A stretch of 6,476 nucleotides of DNA from Spirochaetaceae bacterium (GTDB taxonomy: Bacteria; Spirochaetota; Spirochaetia; Treponematales; Treponemataceae). This document shows positions 1 through 5,872 of the stretch, piece by piece. Every line of letters starts with the position of its first letter. Position 1 is the stretch's first letter. The notes beneath the pieces are model-generated. The model was not told where the DNA came from, made no database searches, and worked only from the letters and a program-made list of their open reading frames with translations. The DNA is taken from assembly GCA_017646305.1 (NCBI GenBank), contig JAGCMR010000079.1:1-6476 (forward strand), in the 5' to 3' direction. Position numbers and translations under genes: made by a program.

Positions 1-341
1 GCCATCATTCGGATAAAATTCATACAGAATTCTCTATACAAAATTAACATAAAAATAATTCCAGGCATATAACCAGAAATTACGAGACAACAAAATGTGG
101 TAAGGTGTACTAAAACATCCGCAAATGGATCAAAAAGTTTTCCAAAATCACTTACTGCCTCTAATTTTCTTGCGAAGAAACCATCCAAGAAATCCGTAAA
201 CTCCATAAAAGCTAAAAGCGGAATTAAAATCCATACAGAGGTTTCGGGAGAAAATCCTGTCCATACTGGTAAAAAATACAGCAAGAAAAATACCGGAGAC
301 AAAACAATGCGTGACAACGTAAATCTATCTGCAATTCTCAT
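1..341 (-). CDS. pgsA: CDP-diacylglycerol--glycerol-3-phosphate 3-phosphatidyltransferase (PgsA), N-terminal part, cut by window edge
   Basis: This is a membrane enzyme of the CDP-alcohol phosphotransferase family. PgsA moves a phosphatidyl group from CDP-diacylglycerol to glycerol-3-phosphate, the committed step to phosphatidylglycerol. Only the first 113 residues are in the window; full proteins are usually about 180-200 residues, so the gene continues past the left edge. The complete family motif DxxDGxxARx8GxxxDxxxD is present at residues 50-75 (D50, D53, G54, A57, R58, G67, D71, D75). It is flanked by hydrophobic segments at about 12-28, 36-48 and 78-103, and a conserved-looking YREF follows at 102-105. 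The start ATG at 341 follows an in-frame stop a few codons upstream; its ribosome site is weak (AGG about 12 nt away). The gene lies 52 nt behind the kinase-like gene and is probably co-transcribed with it. An oddity is that the lysine usual after the last motif aspartate in PgsA is V76 here. The choice of PgsA over a sister enzyme (e.g. phosphatidylserine or cardiolipin-type synthases) rests on general resemblance. Confidence 0.85.
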   Translation of the reverse strand, partial: MRIADRFTLSRIVLSPVFFLLYFLPVWTGFSPETSVWILIPLLAFMEFTDFLDGFFARKLEAVSDFGKLFDPFADVLVHLTTFCCLVISGYMPGIIFMLILYREFCMNFIRMM

Positions 342-370
342 AAAATCAGTATACCTGTTTATTCTTTATT

Positions 371-383
371 GTGTAAAGTACAC
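371..383. repeat. Short perfect inverted repeat in the pgsA leader
   Basis: GTGTA and TACAC arms flank a 3-nt spacer (GTGTAAAGTACAC) in the 52-nt gap between the kinase-like gene and pgsA. It could be a small hairpin or an operator half-site pair. Nothing else supports a function, and arms of this size can occur by chance. Confidence 0.3.
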
Positions 384-393
384 CACTGCTATG

Positions 394-1215
394 TCATGGA
401 TATGACTTAAAATCTTGAACAACACTAATAGCAGATTCCACCACATAACCATGCATAATTTCAGAGGAAATTCCAATAGCCTTTTCTACAGCTGCCATAG
501 AATCGGCTACCCCTTGCAGTATAACACGATTATCTGTAATCACAGCTTTGAGGAAGCTAATACTTATTTTATGTTCAAAAATCAGCTTATTTACTAGATG
601 CTGAGCCTTTACAAGTTCTTCTAATTTTTTCTTTCCAGCATCTTCTTTTTCCTTGGTAATAATCTGATTACAAAAATGAACAATTGTTTCTGTGGCAGAG
701 TCCACATCTAGCAAGCCAGTGTTCATGACCAAGTGATAATGAGCTGGGTCCTCATTATTCAGATTAAAAAAGCTTTTGTGAAAACCGAGACGATTTGTAT
801 CACTTTCCGTAATTCTTTGTACAGCCTGTTTTTCTTCCCATGAAAATTCATTCATAAGACGCTGACGACGAATTTCAGCCTTTGCGACAAAACGCAATGA
901 CAATAGATTAGGCAAATCTTCTAAAATAGCAAATGCACCACGACCAATTAATATACAATTCTGCTGGGAAGCAGCCTCTAAAACAGCTGTTTGCAAATAA
1001 TCAAGATATTCATCTCTATCTTTTGTTAAAGAGGCAAAGAAACCAGGTTTGCGTTCATCATATTTCTTTAGCTTCTCTGCGGGGAAACCTAAATCAATAA
1101 TTTTTTGTTCGATTGCCTGACGATCGATAAAAGCATAATTCATGCGCTGAGCCACAGCGGTGGCAATTTCATCTCCGAGGGCAGCAACTTGACGCGAAAT
1201 AGTTATAACAGCCAT
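394..1215 (-). CDS. Cytidylate kinase-like P-loop protein with a C-terminal BON-like domain
   Basis: The 273-residue protein matches the cytidylate-kinase-like family (Cytidylate_kin2 type) over residues 1-187. It opens with VITISRQ; IGRGAFAIL follows at 90-98, then the R-rich lid-like segment LRFVAKAEIRRQRL (107-120), the DTNRLGFHKSFF segment (139-150) and YHLVMNTG (160-167). The nucleotide-binding loop is degenerate (residues 8-16 read RQVAALGDE rather than a GxxGxGK/GxxGRE form), so phosphorylation of CMP should not be assumed. A lysine/glutamate-rich linker (188-203) joins a C-terminal segment (about 204-268) with the look of a BON domain: a helix, a strand ending RVILQGVADS, a second helix and a final strand. 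BON domains usually bind membranes or lipids. I start the protein at ATG 1215 because a GGAGGT sits 5 nt upstream; a longer reading frame from 1278 adds 21 residues with no family resemblance. pgsA follows 52 nt downstream. The kinase-like call is firm; the BON call is moderate. Confidence 0.85.
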   Translation of the reverse strand: MAVITISRQVAALGDEIATAVAQRMNYAFIDRQAIEQKIIDLGFPAEKLKKYDERKPGFFASLTKDRDEYLDYLQTAVLEAASQQNCILIGRGAFAILEDLPNLLSLRFVAKAEIRRQRLMNEFSWEEKQAVQRITESDTNRLGFHKSFFNLNNEDPAHYHLVMNTGLLDVDSATETIVHFCNQIITKEKEDAGKKKLEELVKAQHLVNKLIFEHKISISFLKAVITDNRVILQGVADSMAAVEKAIGISSEIMHGYVVESAISVVQDFKSYP

Positions 1216-1220
1216 ATTAC

Positions 1221-1226
1221 ACCTCC
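1221..1226 (-). promoter_or_regulatory. Shine-Dalgarno site fixing the kinase-like gene start
   Basis: Read on the minus strand this is GGAGGT with a 5-nt spacer to ATG 1215. It decides in favour of the 273-residue form over the in-frame upstream ATG at 1278. Confidence 0.85.
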
Positions 1227-1298
1227 AATATATGAACAAGACTACAAGGGCGGCAACGCAATTTTCATGTGGAAACAATGCTAAGCCAAGAAAAGCCC

Positions 1299-1324
1299 TT
1301 GAGTTTTTTTATAAAAACTATAAT
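1299..1324 (+). promoter_or_regulatory. Possible promoter for the NUDIX gene
   Basis: A perfect -10 hexamer TATAAT lies at 1319-1324, about 75 nt upstream of the chosen start. The best -35-like hexamer is TTGAGT at 1299-1304, but the spacer is only 14 nt, so the assignment is weak. The 184-bp gap (1216-1399) separates divergent genes and must hold leftward signals as well; I found no convincing leftward -10/-35 pair for the kinase-like gene. Confidence 0.4.
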
Positions 1325-1399
1325 CATAGGATAATCGCAAACTACCAGAATGTCAAAGGATTTATATTTTGTCATTCAGTGAATAAGGATTCGTTGATT

Positions 1400-1954
1400 A
1401 TGGATGATTCTAAGCTACAATGGCAGCCAGGAGAAAAAAAATTACTCTACTCTGCTCCGATTCTTACAGTGCAACAACAAACAAGTACAGCTCCAGACGG
1501 CTCCAAGGGAAATTACATTGTAATAGATGCACCCGACTGGGTAATTGTTATTCCTGTACTGGAAAATCCCAAAAGATTCGTTTTGGTACGACAATGGAGA
1601 CATGGCTCCTTATCTATGAGTACCGAATTTCCTGGTGGAGTAATTGACCAAGGAGAAACTCCAGCACAGGCGGCTGAACGAGAATTACTGGAAGAAACAG
1701 GATACAAGGCAGGAAAGATTGTTCATTTAGGAAGCATGAGTCCCAACCCTGCAATTTTTTCAAATCAGGTGCATTGTTATGTTGCAGAAGACTTAGTTGC
1801 TACAGGAACCCAAGAACTGGATCAGGATGAATTTGTTGACTACTTTGCCCTACCAGAGGATGAGGTTTATGCCATGATGGGAACCAAGGAATTTCCTCAT
1901 GCACTTATGACTGCAGCTATGGATTTATACAGAAATTATAAAAACAAGGCGTAA
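1400..1954 (+). CDS. NUDIX hydrolase, ADP-ribose pyrophosphatase-like
   Basis: The 184-residue cytoplasmic protein has a complete Nudix box GX5EX7REUXEEXGU at residues 80-102 (G80, E86, R94, E95, E98, E99, G101), the Mg2+-binding and catalytic site. The preceding DWVIVIPVLENPKRFVLVRQWRHG and FPGG segments and the following MSPNPAIFSNQVHCYVA (113-129) resemble ADP-ribose pyrophosphatases, which split ADP-ribose into AMP and ribose-5-phosphate. The length is typical of that group. Exact substrate specificity cannot be read from sequence. The frame is open back to 1232, but the first 56 codons there have no NUDIX character and overlap the leftward gene's leader. ATG 1400 has AAGGA 10 nt upstream; a TTG at 1394 is a possible alternative with a 4-nt spacer. 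The gene stands alone on its strand, diverging from the kinase-like/pgsA pair, and ends at a strong terminator. Confidence 0.88.
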   Translation: MDDSKLQWQPGEKKLLYSAPILTVQQQTSTAPDGSKGNYIVIDAPDWVIVIPVLENPKRFVLVRQWRHGSLSMSTEFPGGVIDQGETPAQAAERELLEETGYKAGKIVHLGSMSPNPAIFSNQVHCYVAEDLVATGTQELDQDEFVDYFALPEDEVYAMMGTKEFPHALMTAAMDLYRNYKNKA

Positions 1955-1992
1955 AAAAAGACTGTCCCACACAAGAGGACAGTCTTTTTTTT
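1953..1992. terminator. Bidirectional Rho-independent terminator
   Basis: GACTGTCC (1960-1967) and GGACAGTC (1977-1984) form an 8-bp perfect stem around a 9-nt loop. A7 (1953-1959) precedes it and T8 (1985-1992) follows, so it reads as stem plus U-tract on either strand. It starts at the NUDIX stop codon and lies 25 nt past the stop of the convergent LysM gene, so it can serve both. Confidence 0.93.
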
Positions 1993-2016
1993 ACAAATTA
2001 GGAGATTTATTCTAAG

Positions 2017-2766
2017 CTACTTCTTTTCAAATACACTATACTCAACTTCTGGATCGTATGTTCCTTCCCGAACCTCTCCCGCGATACTGGGAATACGAAT
2101 CTTGATTTCAGGCTGGATAACATCGGGATTAGAAGCGTTGTTCAAAACACCTTTATTTTCATTGTACAAGATTTCCCATTTGAAAGGATCATTGTATACG
2201 AAGGGCTTAGCAGCAATGTTCCAGAAGCAGTCCTTTGTTTTATTCCAGTCATGAATGATATAGTACTCTGGATAGGTACCAGCAGGAACACGGGCCTTAG
2301 CCAGAGCTTCTTCTTGAAGACGCTTTCGTTCATCATCCATTTCCTGTAAGCCAGCTAATGCATCCATAGACTGAAGAGCCAGCAGCTTAGCTTCTTCGTA
2401 CCGTTCAGCAGAGAATGCAACCTGAGCCTGTTCAACTAAGGACATACTTTCGTTATACATCTCTGGGAAATTTTCGTCAGCCTTGAGACTACGAGCCCAT
2501 ACCAAACGATTACGAGCAACACGAATCTGGGTGTCTGCATCTGAACGAAGCAACATCATCTCCACATACTGTCTAGACAATTCAGCATTTTCTTCTGCCT
2601 TAGTGGTATACTCCACCGCTAGATCATATTCACCAGAATCAAAGGCATTTTGAGCTCGCACAGCATAGGCTTCAGCCAGCTTTTGATATTCATTGTCTGC
2701 ATAACTAGCAGCTACTACCATAAAAGGAACAAGGGAAATAGCTACAATAACAAGAAGTTTTCTCAT
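2017..2766 (-). CDS. Exported TPR-like protein with C-terminal LysM domain
   Basis: This 249-residue protein has a Sec signal peptide: MRK, a hydrophobic core at 4-20 and a probable cleavage after SYA (residue 23), with no lipobox cysteine. The mature part begins with helical hairpins of TPR character (about 27-61 and 104-139; both carry the A..AF/FxxxxYxxA pattern). A charged helix follows (141-158), then a LysM-like domain at about 166-227: YYIIHDWNKTKDCFWNIAAKPFVY, WEILYNENKGVL, and a closing PEIKIRIPS. LysM domains bind the glycan chains of peptidoglycan, so the protein probably sits in the periplasm against the cell wall. The start ATG overlaps the lipoprotein stop by ATGA, with a G-rich ribosome site (GGGGG, 7-nt spacer) inside the upstream gene, indicating translational coupling. 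No enzymatic domain is visible. A role in envelope organisation is inference. Confidence 0.82.
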   Translation of the reverse strand: MRKLLVIVAISLVPFMVVAASYADNEYQKLAEAYAVRAQNAFDSGEYDLAVEYTTKAEENAELSRQYVEMMLLRSDADTQIRVARNRLVWARSLKADENFPEMYNESMSLVEQAQVAFSAERYEEAKLLALQSMDALAGLQEMDDERKRLQEEALAKARVPAGTYPEYYIIHDWNKTKDCFWNIAAKPFVYNDPFKWEILYNENKGVLNNASNPDVIQPEIKIRIPSIAGEVREGTYDPEVEYSVFEKK

Positions 2767-3728
2767 AGTTCATCCCCCTCACCGACAGTTTCATTCGTTG
2801 TTTCAGAATCATCTTCCTGCAAGGGAGCAATTTCATCTGCTTCCTCGGCAAGAGCAGCGGAAGCATTCACCTTCTGCTTAGCACGACGAATAGCCTCTTC
2901 TGCAGTAGCACGACGTACAAACACATCATCGTAAACAGCAGTAAATTGCTTTGTAGCTTCTACAAAACCATCATAGGCCTTGTCATAAACCTTGCCTGCA
3001 TATGCAGCTTCCGCACCAGAAAGCACTAAGGCTGCGGCAGCATATTCATCCTTAGCTGCCATGGCAGATTTAATGGAATCGGCCTTTTCTTTGGCAGCCA
3101 GAGCCAACTCTCGCTGGGACTGACACATGGTATCATAATTAGCAGAAAGAATGGCAAAATAGGAATCATAGGCAATGGTAGCATGTTCTACCAGCTGAGA
3201 ACCAGCAGCACCTTCATTGTACAAAAGCTGCACCTGCTCTAATGCTACATCACCTTTTTGGAAATTGGCAGGATCAGAATCCTGCAGACCTGCATCTACA
3301 ATCCGTTTACGCATTTCTGTAGCCTGAGAAAGCTTGGCTAATGCTAGGTAGGTATCCCGCAAGTTTTCAATCTGGCTACGGTAATCTGCATCAGGATTTT
3401 CCTGTTGGGCTTTTATCAATGCATCATACTCAGCAGAAACCTTTGCAAATTCCTCTGGGAAAAGAGAATCAGCACCAGACGCAACAGCAAGTTCACGAGC
3501 AGCAGTTAATTCAGCCATAAGACCAGCAGTTTCTGCAGCTAAAAGAGCTGCCTGTGCAGCAGCCTCATCATTTAATACAGACTCAACAGTGTCAGTTACA
3601 ACAGCAGATGCACTGGACTCTGTAACAGGAGCCTCAGTTTCGGCTTCAGGGGTGGAACTACATCCTGTGAAAAAAATCACTAGGGACAGTAAAACAAAAA
3701 GAAACAAAAGACTTACATGCCTTCTCAC
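2763..3728 (-). CDS. Alanine-rich helical lipoprotein of unknown function
   Basis: The 321-residue precursor has a charged n-region (MRRH), a hydrophobic core (5-20) and a lipobox-like FFTGC with Cys23 followed by SS. The relaxed lipobox fits spirochaetal lipoproteins. The mature N-terminus (24-55) is Thr/Ser/Glu-rich and probably a flexible tether. Residues 55-295 are strongly alanine-rich and helical, with paired-helix elements such as Y..A..A.....Y (about 182-199) and AAYAGKVYDKAYDGFVEATKQF (241-262) that resemble TPR-like repeats. The tail (296-321) is acidic and probably disordered. The start is GTG at 3728: GGAGG lies 5 nt upstream and no in-frame ATG occurs before the signal sequence. 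It is the first gene of a two-gene operon with the LysM protein, so the two likely act in the same envelope complex. I recognise no named family. Confidence 0.82.
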   Translation of the reverse strand: MRRHVSLLFLFVLLSLVIFFTGCSSTPEAETEAPVTESSASAVVTDTVESVLNDEAAAQAALLAAETAGLMAELTAARELAVASGADSLFPEEFAKVSAEYDALIKAQQENPDADYRSQIENLRDTYLALAKLSQATEMRKRIVDAGLQDSDPANFQKGDVALEQVQLLYNEGAAGSQLVEHATIAYDSYFAILSANYDTMCQSQRELALAAKEKADSIKSAMAAKDEYAAAALVLSGAEAAYAGKVYDKAYDGFVEATKQFTAVYDDVFVRRATAEEAIRRAKQKVNASAALAEEADEIAPLQEDDSETTNETVGEGDEL

Positions 3729-3849
3729 AATACCCTCCTCGAAAAGGACTTTTCAAATTTTTCACTGAAAACCAGCGAACATGAACTACAAAATACCCAT
3801 TCACTCTTGTAGCTCATTTAAATAAAACATAAGATGCTATCAAGGATAC

Positions 3850-3863
3850 AGTACATAGTACAT
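3850..3863. repeat. Tandem 7-bp direct repeat AGTACAT x2
   Basis: Two adjacent AGTACAT copies (3850-3856, 3857-3863) lie about 125 nt upstream of the lipoprotein start and 80 nt upstream of the ydbC -10. Because GTAC is self-complementary, the site also reads as GTAC-N3-GTAC. It is a possible regulator site, but short enough to be chance. Confidence 0.3.
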
Positions 3864-3940
3864 TCAAGCAAGTAAAATCTGAAATAAATGAAAAAAAAAT
3901 TAAATAGATAGTCACAAAAAGCAGATTTTTCTCAATTCCA

Positions 3941-3949
3941 TGCTATAAT
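3941..3949 (+). promoter_or_regulatory. Extended -10 promoter for ydbC
   Basis: TGC TATAAT is a perfect -10 hexamer with the TGn extension. No good -35 hexamer lies 16-18 nt upstream, which is tolerated by extended -10 promoters. The predicted transcript start near 3956 gives a leader of about 55 nt before ATG 4012. Confidence 0.65.
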
Positions 3950-3980
3950 TGTAGTAGGTGCGTGTGTGCAATCAAATTTT

Positions 3981-3997
3981 GACTGAACCTTTCAGTC
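3981..3997 (+). promoter_or_regulatory. Hairpin in the ydbC 5' leader
   Basis: GACTGAA and TTCAGTC are perfect 7-bp arms around a CCT loop. The hairpin ends 3 nt before the AGGAG ribosome site (4001-4005), so it could affect ribosome access, stabilise the mRNA or, as DNA, serve as a 17-bp palindromic operator. Its tail is only TTT, so it is not a convincing terminator. Confidence 0.5.
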
Positions 3998-4011
3998 TTT
4001 AGGAGAAAAAA

Positions 4012-4236
4012 ATGGCAGATGATTTTACCTTTTCCATTGAAAAGCAAATTGGTGTAATTTCCCAAGGTAAGGGAGGATGGCAGGTAGAGCTTAATCTTGT
4101 TTCTTGGAGTGGAAGAGAAGCAAAGTACGACATTCGTAGCTGGTCTCCAGACCATCAAAAAATGGGCAAGGGAATTACCATGACCCAAGCAGAGCTGCAA
4201 ACATTGGCTCAGATTATCAACTCCATGGAAAACTAA
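4012..4236 (+). CDS. ydbC: PC4/YdbC-family ssDNA-binding protein
   Basis: A 74-residue protein resembling the bacterial YdbC/PC4-like family. It shows GWQVELNLVSWSGREAKYDIRSWSPDHQKMGKGITMTQAEL (residues 22-62): beta strands with the W...LN.VSW core, the KYDIR strand, the DH..MGKGI turn and then a helix (about 58-73). Proteins of this fold bind single-stranded nucleic acid as dimers through the curved sheet, and the eukaryotic homologue PC4 is a transcription coactivator. The length matches the bacterial family. ATG 4012 has AGGAG with a 6-nt spacer and sits behind its own extended -10 promoter and a leader hairpin. Its stop codon TAA (4234-4236) overlaps the holA stop on the opposite strand. 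The family call is firm; the cellular role (replication, repair or transcription) is not known from sequence. Confidence 0.85.
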   Translation: MADDFTFSIEKQIGVISQGKGGWQVELNLVSWSGREAKYDIRSWSPDHQKMGKGITMTQAELQTLAQIINSMEN

Positions 4237-5258
4237 AAGGGAATTTCCTGATAGACCTCCAGAGACTCCCCTTTTTTCATGACAATGGAATAAAGGATGG
4301 TTTGAAGAATCGTTTCTTCCAAGGCAGTACCTGTTGACCGTATCTCCATATCACTTCGGGACAACAAGGCAAGGATTTGACTCGTTTGTGCAGCCCCCCA
4401 CAGTCGACTTGCATTTTGATATTGGCTACGGGATTTTTTTGACACAAAACCGCTAGTGCGATAGTCTCCCTCCGAAGGAGAAGGATTTCCTCGTAGCAAC
4501 TGATGCCAAGACTGTAAACGACGGAAACAATAGGTGAGCCCCGCAATGAGTTGGATGCCAGAGGAATCCTTGGACAGACGTAGCTTCTGCAGAATTCCCA
4601 AGGATGTGTCTAAACGGAGTACAGCAGGACGATTTGCCTCGCACAGGGCATCAAACAGTGTAAAGGGGGACTCCTCTCGATTGTGAGCAAGAATTTGTTC
4701 CACATCCTCTGCGGTAACATGATGTCCAGATGGAAAGCAAAGAAAAAAACGAGAGCATTCTGTTTTGAGAGCCTCCGTGTTGTTTTCTACCATATCCAGA
4801 ATTAATTCTATGGCATCGGAAGCAAGGGAAAATCCATTTTTTTTGAAAAAATTTACCAGCCACTGTTCCTTACGATTTTCAAACAGCTCCCAAAAAATCT
4901 GTTTATTTCCTTTGGGAATTAAAGCTTCCAGTTTTTTATCACAGCTGACTTCATCAGAAACCAACACAAGAATGGTCTGACTTTCTGAAGCTGACTCTAT
5001 CCAAGAGGCTAACAGTTCCAAGTCCTCTTTTTTTTTCAGCGACTCTGCTCCATAGAAAACCACAAAACGTGCAGAAGAAAAAAGAGAGTCGCTCAGCAAC
5101 AGATTCATAATCTGTGGAAATTTTGTTTCTGAAGCATAAAAGGAGTGTTCGTCTAAGATTCCAGATTTTTTTCTCGCTGCTACTCGAAGCTGAAGAATAG
5201 CATCATTTCGTTCACCCACCTCTGGCCCAGTGAACAAATAAACTGGTGCATGACTCAT
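4233..5258 (-). CDS. holA: DNA polymerase III subunit delta (HolA)
   Basis: Delta is the clamp-loader subunit that opens the beta sliding clamp. The 341-residue length is normal. Domain I starts with VYLFTGPEVGERNDAI (6-21), a remnant P-loop region as expected for this inactive AAA+ subunit. The middle has NNTEALKTECSRFFLCF (159-175), then the ITAEDVEQIL-type segment (181-190) and ESPFTLFDAL (196-205), the best family signatures. The C-terminal collar domain (about 210-330) carries the LRL..D..G and Y..R....AA segments. The start ATG at 5258 overlaps the lexA stop (TGATG) and has AGGA with a 7-nt spacer. A TTG one codon earlier (5261) is possible but less likely. The coding strand contains A-tracts of 7, 8, 9 and 7 bases. 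Its 3' end overlaps the convergent ydbC stop. It is the last gene of the hprK-ptsH-lexA-holA series. Confidence 0.88.
   Translation of the reverse strand: MSHAPVYLFTGPEVGERNDAILQLRVAARKKSGILDEHSFYASETKFPQIMNLLLSDSLFSSARFVVFYGAESLKKKEDLELLASWIESASESQTILVLVSDEVSCDKKLEALIPKGNKQIFWELFENRKEQWLVNFFKKNGFSLASDAIELILDMVENNTEALKTECSRFFLCFPSGHHVTAEDVEQILAHNREESPFTLFDALCEANRPAVLRLDTSLGILQKLRLSKDSSGIQLIAGLTYCFRRLQSWHQLLRGNPSPSEGDYRTSGFVSKKSRSQYQNASRLWGAAQTSQILALLSRSDMEIRSTGTALEETILQTILYSIVMKKGESLEVYQEIPF
4235..4277 (+). terminator. Weak candidate terminator for ydbC inside the holA 3' end
   Basis: AAAAGGG (4235-4241) can pair with CCCTTTT (4269-4275), and the T-run continues to 4277. The loop is 27 nt and the stem is A/U-rich, so this is a poor terminator. 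It is the only candidate I see after ydbC. Confidence 0.25.
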
Positions 5259-5869
5259 CAATAATTCCTGATAATACTGGAAAGAGTGCCAACAATGTGA
5301 ACATCTTGGCAGTAGATGGGCTTAAAGTCATCATTTTCTGGCTCTAAGCGTACACGGTTTGATTCTCGGTAAAACCGTTTCAGGGTAATGGCATCATCTA
5401 AAACTGCCACCACAATCTGGCCGTTGTCTGCCATGTTACACTGACGAATAACGGCAATATCACCATCAAGAATTCCTGCATTAATCATGGAAGCTCCCTT
5501 TACCTTGAGGGCAAAGTAGGTTCCGTCATTTTTTACGAAAGGTTCTGACAAATTTACATAACCATCATAATTTTCTTCAGAAAGCAAGGGCTTTCCCGCA
5601 GCTACAGCTCCCAATAAGGGAACACGAGTCACTGATGGAGGTGGTTCATAGCCTTCTTCATCCATAATTACTCGAACAGAGCGGGAACGTTTATCAGACT
5701 GAGAAAGATAACCTTTTTTTTGGAGGGCGGCGAAATGGCACTGAATAGCACCTAAGGAAATATTGAAATGGCTAGCACATTCACGAATTGTAGGAGGACA
5801 ACCATTTTCCAAAGAATAGGTGCGAACAAAATTCAGTATTTCCAGTTGCCGGCCAGTAAGCGCCCTCAT
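5258..5869 (-). CDS. lexA: LexA SOS repressor
   Basis: LexA represses DNA-damage genes and inactivates itself by autocleavage when RecA-ssDNA filaments form. The 203-residue protein has the N-terminal winged helix (1-67) with LTGRQLEILNFV, PPTIRECASHFNIS and the recognition-helix region ending LQKKGYL. The hinge follows, then the S24 peptidase domain with the scissile Ala91-Gly92 in VPLLGAVAAG, nucleophile Ser127 in KGASM and general base Lys164 in ITLKRF. The Ser-Lys spacing of 37 residues equals that of E. coli LexA (119/156), so it should be autocleavable. ATG 5867-5869 lies 3 nt after the ptsH stop, with a GGAAG-type ribosome site inside the end of ptsH. holA overlaps its stop. No E. coli-type (CTGT-N8-ACAG) or Bacillus-type (GAAC-N4-GTTC) box is visible just upstream, where ptsH coding sequence lies. 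A run of 8 A (coding strand, 5714-5721) sits in the wing region. Confidence 0.95.
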   Translation of the reverse strand: MRALTGRQLEILNFVRTYSLENGCPPTIRECASHFNISLGAIQCHFAALQKKGYLSQSDKRSRSVRVIMDEEGYEPPPSVTRVPLLGAVAAGKPLLSEENYDGYVNLSEPFVKNDGTYFALKVKGASMINAGILDGDIAVIRQCNMADNGQIVVAVLDDAITLKRFYRESNRVRLEPENDDFKPIYCQDVHIVGTLSSIIRNY

Positions 5870-5872
5870 AAG

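Larger units (their letters stand above)
3729..4011. other. Intergenic region between divergent genes
   Basis: This 283-bp AT-rich gap contains the lipoprotein ribosome site (3734-3738), a GAAAAG/CTTTTC inverted repeat with a 2-nt loop (3741-3754), a tandem AGTACAT repeat (3850-3863), the ydbC promoter and its leader hairpin. I saw no open reading frame with a ribosome site and no RNA gene. No leftward -10/-35 pair for the lipoprotein operon was convincing. Confidence 0.7.

Noticed and set aside
97..405. 102-codon rightward open frame
   Set aside because: It is antisense to pgsA, whose leftward frame carries the full CDP-alcohol phosphotransferase motif; the rightward product has no family resemblance.
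535..546. CTGT-N4-ACAG inverted repeat
   Set aside because: The spacing is wrong for an E. coli-type LexA box (N8) and it is inside the kinase-like coding region.
1232..1399. N-terminal extension of the NUDIX frame and of the kinase-like frame (1216-1278)
   Set aside because: The two extensions overlap each other in the divergent gap, lack family similarity, and the inner starts have ribosome sites.
2080..2095. GTTC...GAAC palindrome-like sequence
   Set aside because: The orientation is inverted relative to a GAAC-N4-GTTC LexA box and it lies inside the LysM gene.
2650..2934. 94-codon rightward frame across the lipoprotein/LysM junction
   Set aside because: Its serine/alanine-rich product is the mirror of the alanine-rich lipoprotein; there is no independent support.
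3943..4200. 85-codon leftward frame opposite ydbC
   Set aside because: It is a shadow of the YdbC gene, without ribosome site or recognisable family.
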